DNA of 64,000 nt from Mesostigma viride. Lineage: Eukaryota; Streptophyta; Mesostigmatophyceae; Mesostigmatales; Mesostigmataceae. Shown here piece after piece: positions 44,501 to 55,332 of this stretch (the first letter of the stretch is position 1; every line of letters starts with the position of its first letter). The notes below the pieces were generated by a model. That model saw nothing but the letters and a program-made list of their open reading frames with translations. It had not been told where the DNA came from and did not search any database. The stretch spans positions 231,001-295,000 of the forward strand of contig RPFO01001642.1 of assembly GCA_009746045.1 (NCBI GenBank), read 5' to 3'. A program made the position numbers and the translations under genes.

Positions 44501-47500
44501 TTGTAGTGAGTGGTAGAGAGTGGTAGAGAGTGGTAGAGAGTGGTAGAGAGTGGTAGAGAGTGGTAGTGAGTGGTAGAGAGTGGTAGTGAGTGGTAGAGAG
44601 TGGTAGTGAGTGGTAGTGAGTGGTAGAGAGGGGTAGTGAGTGGTAGTGAGTGGTAGTGAGTGGTAGTGAGTGGTAGAGAGTGGTAGTGAGTGGTAGTGAG
44701 TGGTAGAGAGTGGTAGTGAGTGGTAGAGAGTGGTAGTGAGGAGCAGTGAGTGGTAGTGAGGGGTAGTGAGTGGTAGTGAGTGGTAGAGAATAGTAGTTGA
44801 TTCGTGCATGTCTTTGGTTGTGTGATGGACGGATGCATGCGTGTGTGAATATGCGATGAATGGATGCATGCGTGTTTGAATGTGGGATGAATGGATGCAT
44901 GCGTGTTTGAATGTGGGATGGAGGGAGCTTGTGTGTTTGAATGTGGGATGGAGGGAGCTTGTGTGTTTGAATGTGGGATGGATGGAGCATGCGTGTTTGA
45001 ATGTGGGATGGAGGGAGCTTGTGTGTTTGAATGTGGGATGGATGGAGCTTGTGTGTTTGAATGCGGGATGGAGGGAGCTTGTGTGTTTGAATGTGGGATG
45101 GAGGGAGCTTGTGTGTGTGAATGTGGGATGGAGGGAGCTTGTGTGTTTGAATGTGGGATGGAGGGAGCTTGTGTGTTTGAATGTGGGATGGAGGGAGCTT
45201 GTGTGTTTGAATGTGGGATGGAGGGAGCTTGTGTGTTTGAATGTGGGATGGAGGGATGCGTATGGATGTGCCACCCACTGAGTGGCGTTGGCGGGTGCCA
45301 TGGAGGAGTGTACTTACTAACAAAACTTTGGGTTGTCGAGCAAGTTGTTGGGATACGTCATGTGTGGGCGCGCATGCCATCTCGTGAGTGGGGTCGGGAA
45401 ACTAAAGCAGAGCAGAGATCGAACAAGAGCACTAATCTACGGCTTCGCAAGACAACCCCTTTTGAATGCCAAAAGTCCTATTTAAATAGGTATTCCGTTT
45501 AGTAGGTAGGGGTGGAGAGATGAGGGGGGACAGAGGGATGCGAGCGCGTCCGTTGGGTTGTGTGACTTATGTCGGCGAATGGGCAGTATTCGGGTGTTGG
45601 GCTGTATAGGTGAGCTGATCGGTTGGTGGAAGGGAAAGGAAGAGGAAGTATCTGGTGCGGTCCTGTCTCGGTGCAGCTGGGGGTCGATGGGGGCACACCC
45701 GGCCTGACAGGTGTCCTCTTTGGCAGAACATGCATCAACCCCATGGCCTCATCCCATTGTTATACCTGCCCGGCTTGTATTCTCGCTTCGCCCCGATAGC
45801 ACTGCCGCCAAGTAGTTTGTAGACCTTGCAGCCATGTTCGTCTGCTGGATTAATTTTAGAGGGACTGCGAATGGACTCCTGGCCATTTCTGGGGCGCACC
45901 CTGCAGGCTGTACCTTGACGGCCACCTGCGCGGCGAAACTTCTGGCATCCGGCTGGATGATTTCCAGGTGGAAGGTGCGTGCCTCCAACATTTTCATAAT
46001 CCAAACCCATGGTCGGGGTTTCGCCAGACAGTCGTCAGCTGTAGGGTGTTGTCAGCTGGGTACAGTGAATTGATAGGCAATTATGCCGGGTGGTGAATTG
46101 AGAGGCAAGGCTGGGTGGTGAGTTGATAGGCAATGCTGGGTGGTGAGTTGATAGGCATTGCTTGGTGGTGAGTTGATAGGCATTGCTTGGTGGTGAGTTG
46201 ATAGGCAATGCTGGGTGGTGAGTTGATAGGCAATTATGCTGGGTGGTGAGTTCATAGGCAGTGCTGGGTGGTGAATGGATAGGCAATGCTGGGTGGTGAG
46301 TTGATAGGCAATGCTGGGTGGTGAGTTGATAGGCATTGCTTGGTGGTGAGTTGATAGGCATTGCTTGGTGGTGAGTTGATAGGCAATGCTGGGTGGTGAG
46401 TTGATAGGCAATTATGCTGGGTGGTGAGTTCATAGGCAGTGCTGGGTGGTGAATGGATAGGCAATGCTGGGTGGTGAGTTGATAGGCAATGCTTGGTGGT
46501 GAGTTGATAGGCAATGCTGGGTGGTGAGTTGATAGGCAATGCTGGGTGGTGAGTTGATAGGCAATGCTGGGTGGTGAGTTGATAGGCAATGCTGGGTGGT
46601 GAATGGGTAGGTAGTTGCTAGTCAGCTGCTATGCATGGTCACTAATTGGTAGTCAGTTGGTAGTTGATCAGTGCCACATGCCAGTCAACTGACTAGCGAC
46701 TGTACTCACGTTCGGTCTGTGATGTGTGCTTCATTGGGAGAGTTGCTGACCCTGCATGCCATTAACTAATTAATTAAACTCGTGCTCCCGTTGGGGAGTC
46801 ACGGAGCACCGGAGTACTTTTAATCCCTGTATGTGCACAGCAGGAAGAAAGGGCAGAGACCCCCTTTCTTCTTCATGCCAGAGGCATGCCACAGCAGCAA
46901 TCGGACACGATAGACGATCTGGCAAGTTCTGTGGGGGGCAATAAGACCCGCGTGAGCATATCATGACAAGGAGCATGGGCAAGTAAGCGAAGCATAGCCA
47001 GGACGTAGCATGGCTGACTGTACAAGGGCTAAGCTAAGGCTATGGCTAGGTGTGTACCTTGCTGCCATGGATGGTAACGGCACCCATATTTTCATAGTAG
47101 TAGTAGTAGTACGTATCTTTTAATAAGTGACAATGCAGATCAATGCAGGGCCAGGCTTTTGATGAAGTGCCCGGGTCTTGCAAGCTTAATTTGTATATTA
47201 GTGGCCGGGCAGCAGTGGCCGCCTGTGGACATTGCATGCTCTGCTATCCTTGTTCCGTTGGTGTACTTCTGTGTAGTAACATTTTAGTTATCAACACTTT
47301 TGCTTACTGTCTATGTCACGCTCTTGCGCTTCTGTCCTTGTCCGTGTTACAGCGCACCCTATGTTGAGCCTAGTCTCCGTCGTGCACTGCAAGCGCGAGT
47401 GCACACTTGGATGCTTTCTTTGCAAATACCGATGCATGCAAGGGAAATTCGTCCAGGCATCCGTGGCACTGGCTACATAACTGGTCAAACTGGTCCACTG

Positions 47501-48420
47501 CGCACCGATGATAAGTTAACAATCCTTTGAACGGCGCATGCAGCGCTGCCAGGCACCTCTCGAGAGAGCATAGGTGGTGTCGATGTCTAACGTGTGGTAT
47601 ATATGCAATCCCATGCACACCCGTGACCAATGATGCACGCGGCTCTCCTACCTCCGCAGGGCCCCTGTACCTGTGCGGGAGCGCCACCCGCAACACCCTG
47701 AAGCACTTCCGCGGCCGTGTCGCCCACCTGGCCATCCATGACGTCTCCCTATCCACCCAAGATTCCGCCGAGCTGTTCCATCATGCCAAACAGTCCACAG
47801 GTGCCGGCGACCAGCTTCAGACCGTGACCCCCTGTCTGCTCCCCACCCGCCGGTTCCTCGCTGAGTCATCAGGCAACACCACCACTGGTGGCTCCTTGCC
47901 GATTGGTGGGAACGGAACGGCCGCGCCCGCGACGCCTCCTGCAGTTATCGATGGTCCTGGGAACGACACCACCGTCAATGACGGCAACGGGACGGCGGTC
48001 GGCGTGCCGCCCGTGTCGCCCCCTGCGGGCAATGGGACCAATAACGGGACGGTTGACTCGCCGCCCTCTGCCCCTGTGGGCAACGGGACTACCCCAACCG
48101 TGCCACCCCCCGCGGGGAACAGCACGGCGCCGCCACCGCCCGTGATCCCGGACCAAGGCAACGGGACGACCAACGGCACCGCGCCACCCCCGCCAGCTAG
48201 CAACGTCACCACGCCACTGCCTCCAGCTCCCGCGGCGACGCCCCCGCCATCGAACGTGACCGCGCCTCCCCCAGCCGGCAGCCGACCGTCTCCATCCCCC
48301 CCGGCTCCCAAGACCCCGCCACTGCCGCCCGCGGACAGCGCGGCTGCGGGGCTTAGCTCGGGGCTTGTGATGGGCATCATGGTCGCCGTGGCGGCTACCT
48401 TGGTGCATCTGCTCAATTAG
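41588..48420 (+). CDS. Secreted LamG/concanavalin-like surface glycoprotein with GPI-type tail
   Basis: Five exons: 41588-41824, 42181-42289, 43763-44048, 45907-45974, 47660-48420; phases join, 486 residues. The start MKSHLLLPFVCLALHCLHAG is a signal peptide. Exons 2-5 form a LamG/ConA-like beta-sandwich: IRLGPSFAISFFFAPD, CPGAAVFGGGEWHYLTVTT, LYLDGHLRGE, GPLYLCGSATRNTLKHFRGR and VAHLAIHDVSLS are the strand signatures of such folds. A Pro/Gly/Asn stalk (about 285-455) follows with twelve N-x-T sequons, mostly NGT, plus PPP runs that could be hydroxyproline-linked as in algal wall proteins. The last 25 residues (SSGLVMGIMVAVAATLVHLL) end in a hydrophobic segment without a basic tail, typical of a GPI-attachment signal. 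Likely at the cell surface, binding glycans or matrix; ligand unknown. The introns hold very large simple arrays. Confidence 0.8.
42335..42375 (+). repeat. Echo of LamG exon-2 donor edge
   Basis: CACAGCAGATCCTCTTCTCC here mirrors TGCAGCAGTTCCTCTTCTCC at the end of the exon (about 42264-42286), about 70 bp downstream. Confidence 0.8.
42447..43297. repeat. ~850-bp octamer array (GTGCTCCT)n in LamG intron 2
   Basis: More than 100 units with T/C (GCGCTCCT) and C/A (GTGCTACT) variants. The variants are grouped in blocks, which implies unit homogenisation. An 8-bp unit leaves three frames open, so the long Leu/Cys/Ser/Ala/Pro ORFs here are artefacts. Confidence 0.95.
43556..43745. repeat. CCCACCAA-rich degenerate repeat before LamG exon 3
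   Basis: Imperfect CCCACCCACCAACCGAATTACTAG-like units run up to the exon 3 acceptor. Confidence 0.65.
44058..44795 (+). repeat. 10-bp array (TAGTGAGTGG)n growing from LamG exon-3 donor
   Basis: The donor CA|GTGAGTAGTATTATCCAGTG is itself duplicated within 20 bp and then runs into ~70 units of GAGTGGTAGT with GAGAG and GAGGGG variants. Most units keep GTGAGT, the 5' splice consensus of the gene's own donor. Confidence 0.95.
44870..45258. repeat. 30-bp minisatellite, about 13 units, in LamG intron 3
   Basis: Unit GTTTGAATGTGGGATGGAGG + GAGCTTGTGT, nearly exact. It is open in two frames because 30 is divisible by three; it lacks splice signals, so it is read as intron. Confidence 0.9.
46054..46610 (+). 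repeat. 24-bp array with GTGAGT in most units, LamG intron 4
   Basis: Unit GGTGGTGAGTTGATAGGCAA + TGCTG, about 23 copies, with a ~180-bp higher-order period (the units with ATTATGCTGG recur). The GTGAGT core again resembles a 5' splice site. Confidence 0.9.
46763..47060 (-). mobile_element. 5'-truncated LINE 3' end, family 1, minus strand
   Basis: The tail TTAATTAATTAA on the left is followed by CTCCCGTTGGGGAGTCACGG, GGGCAGAGACCCCC, GGCATGCCACAGC and AGCCAGGACGTAGCATGGCT. This is the reverse of the 10567-11229 copy without its SINE. It lies inside LamG intron 4. Confidence 0.8.
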
Positions 48421-48760
48421 CGGGCATGCACGTCCTGCACGTGGCAAGCTGCATGGTGCATGTCCCGTTCCCAAAGATTTTGCATGCAAAGAAACATTGT
48501 GTTTGCAAGCTAGAGGTTGTTGTTTTATTCAAGTTTTACTAGGGTTTTTGAATAGATAGATCAAAGAGATCGACAACCAGTGCAGGCCATGAAATCTGAC
48601 AGGAGAATCCGGACCGTGGTAGGTCATGCGCAGGCCCGTTGTTATCTGAGCCACGTTTGTTTTTGAATACGTTTTCTCCTAAACAAATCTGCTTGTTGGA
48701 AAGGTGACTTTGATCCTCAGTAAGCATGCATGATCAACTGTACTACCGCCCCTAGAATTA
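48421..48760. mobile_element. LamG 3' flank with a lone MITE terminal repeat
   Basis: 48560-48660 carries a diverged ATCAAAGAGATCGACAACCA..GGAGAATCCGGACCGTGGTA end of the 51327-51571 family. The preceding ~130 bp is probably the LamG 3' UTR. Nothing else was seen. Confidence 0.5.
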
Positions 48761-48766
48761 ATTAAT

Positions 48767-50700
48767 TAATTAGGAACATAACTCCGTTGGGAGTATCTGT
48801 AGCACATAGCCCTTGAGAAGGGGCATATGGCCTATAATCAGGCGGAGCCAATTTTTAGGTTCGCCAGAATTGGCGAAGCTTATAAGGCCGTACACGTGAG
48901 AAAACATAGGAATAGGGGATGAAAATCCGTCAATCCATCCATCCATCCATACGATCGGTCAAAGACTATGACCGAGACATTATGCTCCGTCAAGTCCGAT
49001 GTTTTTTGCAACGTCACCCACATCTGTTCGGTGCTGCCCCTTGGCACAAGCTCTACAAACAGGTCGTGGACCGGCTGGATCGCATAGTATCTCCGCACAT
49101 CTGAACCCTGTGATGCCAGATCTCCTTTGCGGCCGTTCCGAGCTTGGCACTGGATTCGTTGTCCACATCGTCGCGTCGCTGCAGCAACACGATGTTTTCT
49201 GGCATCCGCGGGCTTTTGGTTCCCGCCGCACATTTGAAAGTGATGTCCTCCGGCTTTTTGCCTTTACACCGTGTGCAGTTCTTGGACGTTTGGAATCATG
49301 GCATGGCTAACGTGATGACTGACTAGCTACCTTTTCAGTGGTTTTCCATTTGCGGGTATTTCCTCGTAAATGGTGGGAGAGCGATCGCAGCAATGGTGCT
49401 CACCACTAGACACTCCCGGCCAGCTAGGCTCGAAACACACGCCCTGATCAAGCATGCTATTTCCGGCCCCACCGTCTAGGTCATCTAGTCGCTCTACACC
49501 GGCGTAAGCCAGCCATAATTTCAATGCACACGGATACACATTTCCATCACCATTCATATTCATCATCCTGAACGACTCGAACACGCGGACAAGATAACGG
49601 CAGGCTCGAGCTACCATGGTCCGGATTCTCCCGATTTCTGGCCTGCGCTGTTTGTCTCCTTGATACATACATACATCCATCCACCGAATTTGTCCCGAAT
49701 TTGCAAGCATAAGGGTGAGGTTCTTCCGAAAATTGGCTCCGCCGTAGAGTTTCAACGGGCAAGTTGCAAACACGCACGTTACTTGATACATTCTAAGCTA
49801 GCTACTTCCTGCAAGGGTGGGAATGTAAACAACACTTGCTCTAGGTGCACTAGGGCACCTGCACCACCCAGAGTCTCGGGCAACTCCCAGCTAAGGGGAG
49901 CCCGTCATAGGTGGGGAAGATCAGCATAGCTACACAAGAGCTACTGAGAGCGTGGCATCTCAGCAGAGAGCAGCTCTCTGCATTGGCACAGCTTAACTAA
50001 GTAAAGCTAGGCATCATCTGGGGTGTGGCACATCATAGGCACGCATATGTACATGGCTTAATAATGCTCGTGAGTCAGCTGGTATAGTGCATGTAGGAGG
50101 CGTACATGTCAACATGGCCACGGTCTATCTATCATTCACTACTACTGCTGTATTCCCCTAGGCTGGGGCTTCTGGGGTCGCTGGGGCCGCGGTGGTCGAG
50201 GGGGTCGCGTGCCAGGGCTTGTGGCCGACGTAGATGGCCGCGCCGGCCCTTCCAGTACACCGGCTGCCCCGCCTTGGTCTGCCCGGGAGCTGGGTATAGG
50301 TCGGCCATATGTAGCTCCCGTCGCCGTTGTTGCTGCGCCAGGGTCAAGTCGTCATCAAGGGTGAAGAGAGTCTTCTCGAGCCGCTTGCGGCGTCTGAGAA
50401 AAGAAATCTCAGTGTCCGCCGGGTACGTTCTTAAAGGTGAGAAGGAGCGGGGGCGGCCCTGCCTTACCCCGCGCGCGGGGAAGGCGGTGGGCGGCCAGCT
50501 CGATCTCACCGTTAATTAAGGCCCATGCGACCAAGGATTTCTCTCTCAAACGCACGCGTAAGCTTCTCGGAATTCTCACCTTCCTCCATGGTGAAGTTCT
50601 TGACAATGACGTTGAGGCTGCGCTTGGCGAGCTCGGCCTCCTCGCGGAGGTCAAGCGTCTGCCGTTGGAGCTGGGCTGCGACGGTCATCAATAAAATCAT
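48767..50700 (-). mobile_element. LINE family 2 copy (ORF1 + 3' UTR, no ORF2), split by a DNA element
   Basis: On the minus strand, 50700-50132 encodes L1-type ORF1 in broken frames: LAKRSLNVIVKNFTMEEGEN, AFEREILGRMGLN, EIELAAHRLPRARGKAGPPP, LLLTFKNVP, then RRRKRLEKTLFTLDDDLTLA. The RRM-like core and C-terminal domain are thus recognisable. The 3' UTR follows directly (about 50130-49797), is interrupted by ~49786-48837, and resumes at 48836-48767 with GGCCATATGCCCCTTCTC and a TTAA tail. At least two frame changes make it inactive. Confidence 0.8.
48837..49786. mobile_element. DNA transposon-like insertion nested in the LINE tail
   Basis: Inverted ends GGCGGAGCCAATTTT (48841) and AAAATTGGCTCCGCC (ending 49743). 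Inside, 49664-49010 (minus sense) is the second copy of the 16658-17316 element. Its longest frame (49791-49327, minus) contains VRVFESFRMMNMNGDGNVYP and HHCCDRSPTIYEEIP. The transposase family was not recognised, and it may be a composite of two elements. Confidence 0.65.
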
Positions 50701-51169
50701 CTGTGGCGATGGTCATCAATAAAATCATTGACACATACTGCAAAAAACGCGAACTCCGCTACGAAGTAGTATCATTTACTCATCGTCTTTAAGATTCGCT
50801 CAGTTTCTCTGCATTCCGCGAGCTATCTTTTTCTACTCTGCCTGAAAGCACGTCGCCATATGGCCAGCTCCGGTAGGGGTGCGCACCCCGTGCACCACTT
50901 TTTCACGGTACAGACGGGTACCGCGAATTTTTCGGCGTCAAAATATTCGCGCCGGGACCGTCCCCTTAAAGATATTAAGTGAGGATCCTGGACGCATGGC
51001 GATCCAATAGTAGCATTAAAATTATTAAAATAGTGGTCCCAGCCTCCTTTGAACAACGCATTCACTCCCTCTCTCTTGCTTGGACTGCTATATGCAGAAC
51101 AAGAAGAGGTGGAATACGATTTGTCGTCCAGGCTCACACGCCAGCCCCTGTGGGCAAGCCCCCCCCCCC

Positions 51170-51326
51170 AAGAGGAAGGGGCGATTTGCTGAGTAGAGTA
51201 GTCAGGGTTTTTCTAGATCCATTAGCTTAGAGTTAGACTAGTTCGGTTTCGCGGCTTCGCCCACCTCCATCCATCGATCCAGCAAGGGAATATGTGCTAC
51301 ATGATATCTCCCAACGGAGTCATGTT
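51170..51326 (+). mobile_element. LINE 3'-end fragment, plus strand
   Basis: Shares TTTGCTGAGTAGAGTAGT, AGTTCGGTTTCGCGG, CCAGCAAGGGA and CGGAGTCATGTTAT with 14590-14775. The MITE at 51327 lies directly after it. Confidence 0.6.
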
Positions 51327-51571
51327 ATCAAGGAGACAACCAGCGCAGGCCAGAAATCGGGAGAATCCGAACCATGGTAGCTCGAGCCTGCCGTTATCTT
51401 GTCCGCGTGTTCGAGTCGTTCAGGATGATGAAGATGAATGGTGATGGAAATGTGTATCCTTGTGCATTGAAATTATGGCTGAACGGAGTCATGTTATGAT
51501 TGAACGGCAGGCTCAAGCTACCATGGTCCGGATTCTCCCGATTTCTGGCCTGCGCTGGTTGTCTCCTTGAT
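51327..51571. mobile_element. MITE with ~70-bp terminal inverted repeats (high-copy family)
   Basis: Left arm: ATCAAGGAGACAACCAGCGC, then AGGCCAGAAATCGGGAGAAT and CCATGGTAGCTCGAGCCTGC. The right arm is the reverse complement with three or four changes. Loose copies of the same end occur at about 1757, 8046, 16658, 32107, 48560, 49664, 51793, 52417, 54220 and 54795. It is probably a deletion derivative of the 16658-17316 element, which shares the first ~140 bp. Confidence 0.85.
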
Positions 51572-51572
51572 G

Positions 51573-52255
51573 ATTTTAATTAATTTAATTTAGTTTAATT
51601 TAAAATTGGAACATATTCCGTTGGGAGCATACATGTAGCACATATCCCTGAGAAGGGGCATATGGCTTTAAATACAATCTGGGCTACTTCCTGCAAGGGT
51701 AGGGTGTAAACTACACCTGCTCTGGGTGCACAAAGTGCACCTGCACCACTATGTATTCCAGCAGCTAAGGTGCGGACATATAGGATGGAAGATCAAAGAG
51801 ACAACCAGCGCAGGCCAGAAATCGGGAGAATCCGGACCATGGTATTGTCATCATGATGGCTAGAAACAATGGCTAGAGCATGCATGGCATCTCAGCAGAG
51901 AGTAGCTCTCTGCATTGGCAATGCTAAGCTAAACTCGCTAATGCATCATCCGTGGGGGGTCCCATCATAGGCGCACACGTGTAGGCATGGGCCACGGGCT
52001 AAGCTAAGCCTGACTAATCTACACTACTGCTATGTATTCCCTAAGCTCGGGAGTTGCTGGGGGGGCAGGAGGCGCCGGCCTGCCAGGGCTTGTGGTTGAC
52101 GTGGATGACCGCGCCCCCCTCCAGTATACCGGCTTCCCCCCCTGCAGCTCTGCCGGAGCTGGAGGTAGGTCGGCCATAGAGCTCTCGGCCGTCGCCGTGG
52201 TTGCTGCGCCAGGGTCAAGTCGTCGTCCAGCGTGTAGATGTAATAGTAGTATCAC
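51573..52255 (-). mobile_element. LINE family 2 copy (ORF1 C-terminus + 3' UTR), minus strand
   Basis: 52255-52019 codes LDDDLTLAQQPRRR, the end of the L1-like ORF1, and runs straight into a 3' UTR like that of the 48767-50700 copy. The copy ends GGGGCATAT, TATTCCGTTGGGAGCAT (plus-strand view) and a TTTAATT tail. A MITE end fragment lies at 51793-51850. Confidence 0.75.
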
Positions 52256-52436
52256 GCATACTAGTCGGCAGCATCACTAGTAGTATCACACATACTAGTT
52301 CCATTACGCGGCTCCTTCCGACCCCACCCATCCATCAAGGAATATGTGCTACATGATCTCCCTATGCCTATGCAGAGAGATGCTCTCTGACGAGAAGCCA
52401 TGCCCTAGCCCTTGTATCAAAGAGACAACCAGCCTG

Positions 52437-52820
52437 TATAGCCAAGGCCCGCACCTTCAAAGAACAGCTAGTAGAGGACATGGGGGGCCTAGGCCTCTCC
52501 GTGATTTGGAAGAAGATGATGGACAAGGCCACGTGGGCCCAGGTCATAGAGGACAACGAGCCCCCCCCTGTGGGGAAGCGCCCGCGTGTGCAAACCCGTG
52601 GGAGGCACGCTGGCCAGACAGCTCCCCTAGGGCATCGTTAGGCTGTCTAGATAGATGTTGTAGTTAGAATGCTGTTAGATCAATGTCGTAGGTAGCTGAT
52701 GTAGATAGATTAGACCGGTAGGACTGTTTGCACCCATCCATCCATCCATCCATCGGGGTTAATGCTCCGTGACTCCCCAACGGGAGCACGAGTCTAATTA
52801 ATTAATTAATTAATTAATTG
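52437..52820 (+). mobile_element. LINE ORF2 C-terminus plus family-1 3' UTR, 5'-truncated
   Basis: The frame gives KARTFKEQLVEDMGGLGLSV, IWKKMMDKATWAQVIEDNE and a stop after GRHAGQTAPLGHR. A UTR with CATCCATCCATCC, GCTCCGTGACTCCCCAACGG and a TTAA tail follows. The tail match ties this ORF2 end to the family-1 copies at 10567-11229 and 46763-47060. Confidence 0.65.
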
Positions 52821-52849
52821 TATAGCCATGATGATCTTCCTCCCCCGTG

Positions 52850-53110
52850 CCAGGATCCCCCCCTTAGGCGGGTTGAACCTGAGACAGCATATGGTGGTGC
52901 CGGTGCCCTGGTGCACCTAGAGCAAGGGTAGCTTACATTCCCACCCTTGCATGAAGTAGCCTAGGATGTATTAAAAGCCATATGCCCCTTCTCAGGGATA
53001 TGTGCTACATTGACTCCCTACGGAGTGCATGATTTTCAGGACTAATTAATTAATAAATAAATTAATTAATGATCTCCCAACGGAGGCATGTTATAATTTA
53101 ATTTAATTTT
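52850..53110 (+). mobile_element. LINE 3' end, family 2, plus strand
   Basis: GGTGCACCTAGAGCAAGGGT, CCACCCTTGCATGAAGTAGC, GCCATATGCCCCTTCTCAGG, ATATGTGCTACAT and an AATTAATTAAT tail, in the family-2 order. A second tail-like segment follows (CTCCCAACGGAGGCATGTTA). Confidence 0.7.
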
Positions 53111-55332
53111 TCTTAGTCCGCAGCATTTATTTTATACTGCGGCTGTTGCATGTTTGACTACGACACACGATAAATCATGCTGGCCGGCCGGTGAATGCAT
53201 ATGAGCAGTGCAGTGAAGATTGGAGTCGAAACACTTGGCTATGAAATGGGAACATGGGAAAGTGCAAAATTTGATTATAGCATATACTACTACAGCATTC
53301 GTAAAATCCCTTGCAGGTCTCTAGTGAAAGGACTATGAACGAACGTGTGCGTTCACTGTACACCTTTCCTGTACAACTCTAATTGCAGGCCTGCACCAAT
53401 GATAGGAGTGGGTCTCCCGACTGGTAGCCATTCAGATGGATGACAACACTGGCAAACATCAGCATTGGCCGGTGGATCCCAAGATGCCGAACCGGGGGCA
53501 TTGGCTACGACCACTTGGGCCTCCTTCCTGCATACTGCCGCTTGCCACTTGAGCAAAAAGGATGAATAGGCACACTGGCTCAGAAACCCAGCATTGAATG
53601 CCTGATCCAAGCAGAAACCCTTCAAAGAAAGCTCACAATCTGGCGGCAACAAGTACGATAGCACCACAGGGACCCGCGACATCTGCAAGTGCATTACCAC
53701 CACTGACACCGCCTCACCACACACTGTCAAACATGTCACTTTTCTGTTTTTATCCCTTTTTTTTTCTCCCCTGGCCCAGACCTGCGCGAACCCCTTGGAT
53801 AGTTTTATTTCGGGGACGGCAGCTTGCCATGATCCAAAAACTATATCATCCCTGCGACGCGAAAAGGGCGCGGCCCAGACCTAACAATGCACATTGGATC
53901 GCCATGTGTCCAGGCATAGTTGCCTCACTTCACATGGGCAGGGCTCCCTGCAGAGAACCGCCCAGGCATCGGGCGCTTACGCCACATATGAGACAACTGC
54001 CACAGCCCAACGGCATGGCTGCAGCTGAGCCACCGCCCAAGTGGTCATCTCACTTGGCGTACAACAAAGCCAAAGAGCTTCCCCCGCGCAGGCATGGATA
54101 AGCGTGCCTCGCAAAAGATGTCCACATTTGTCCGCCCCACTGCCGGCCAGACAAGACCTGGCGGCTCCAGGTGGCGTCCCCTCTGGAAGTATGTGGAAGG
54201 AGAAAATCAATCCTGACTATCAACAAGACAACCAGCGCAGGCCGGAAATCTGGAAGAATCCGGACAGTGGTAAGATATCATTATCTCCCTTGCGACGCAC
54301 ACATGGTGACAGCTGCCGGCATCGTAGCAAGCAGTGCAGGCGCAATGCCCACCTCCAAGTGGGTCTTATGGCCGAAAACGCCAGCTGTCGGCTGCCCTTG
54401 CTGAAAAAAGGGAAAGAGGCAGCAAGAGTAAAGACCTGCTACAATTACAAAAAACGAGGTGGTGGCCATCCATAAAGCTTTTCCCTGATCAGCGGCAGGC
54501 GCCCTGTGACGTCGCCGCCACCCAAAATGTCCCACATGCTATGCCACAGATGATACAAGCTATTTTTAGCGTCCGGTCCCTGGTCTCCCAGCTGTGTCGG
54601 ATTGCCTGTCTTCGGCCTTGGCAGGGAACTCTAAACTGACCATCCCTGGTCGACACATCACCCAGGCCGACAAATCTCCCAGGCTTGGAGCGTGCCTGGC
54701 CATGTCAATATGCACACGATCCATTCGCATCCAACAGCAAGCGGCCAGACAGTATGCCTGATTTAAATACAGTTACGATCGCGCCCCCCCCGCCCTTATA
54801 TCAAGGAGACAACCAGCGCATATATAAAACCCCACGCTTATATGTAAACCTCGCTGGGGAGCGAAGCAGACATGCCCGCGGGTAAAGGGCCCCACGTTAG
54901 CCAGTCAGCAGGCACTCCCCGTCAATGCCACCCCAGGCACGACCGCCCTGCTACGTCAATGCAGCCATGTTAATGCTTCACGCCTTGCAATGACCCATGG
55001 CATGGCCCACGAGACGACAGGGTGAGCGCATTCTTCCGGTCCGGACTTGCGACCGCTTTGCAAGGCAAACCCCTTCATGGTTGGACTACGATGTTATATG
55101 GCACTTGCCACCAACCCTGAGGGGTCCACCACCACACCGTCGGATCGTTCCAGTTGCTGTGTTCTACCCCCTGCGACACGAGCAGCAGGACGTCAAGTAC
55201 CCTCCGCCCGTCGTCACGCCACCATGCGTATCGCCACCTGTCACCTCCAGGCCACCTGCGTGATGACAATATTAGAGCTAGCACCCGTCCTGGCCTGCCC
55301 TCACGCCGCCGGTTCACTGGCAAGCGTCACCG
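53111..55332. pseudogene. Intergenic with a Cys/Trp-rich coding remnant of unknown origin
   Basis: On the minus strand, 53739-53353 is open for 128 codons with SLKGFCLDQAFNAGFLSQCA, CQCCHPSEWLPVGRP and LELYRKG. Its style is that of transposase-associated Cys-rich domains, but I cannot name it. MITE ends occur at 54220-54275 and 54795-54820. The rest is unrecognised. Confidence 0.35.

Noticed and set aside
43781-45380. Long minus-strand ORFs rich in His/Tyr/Ser/Leu/Thr
   Set aside because: They are translations of the 10-bp and 30-bp arrays on the strand opposite the LamG gene.
46035-46589. Minus-strand ORF with repeated Ile-Asn-Ser-Pro-Pro units
   Set aside because: Product of the 24-bp array (a multiple of three); no domain or start context.
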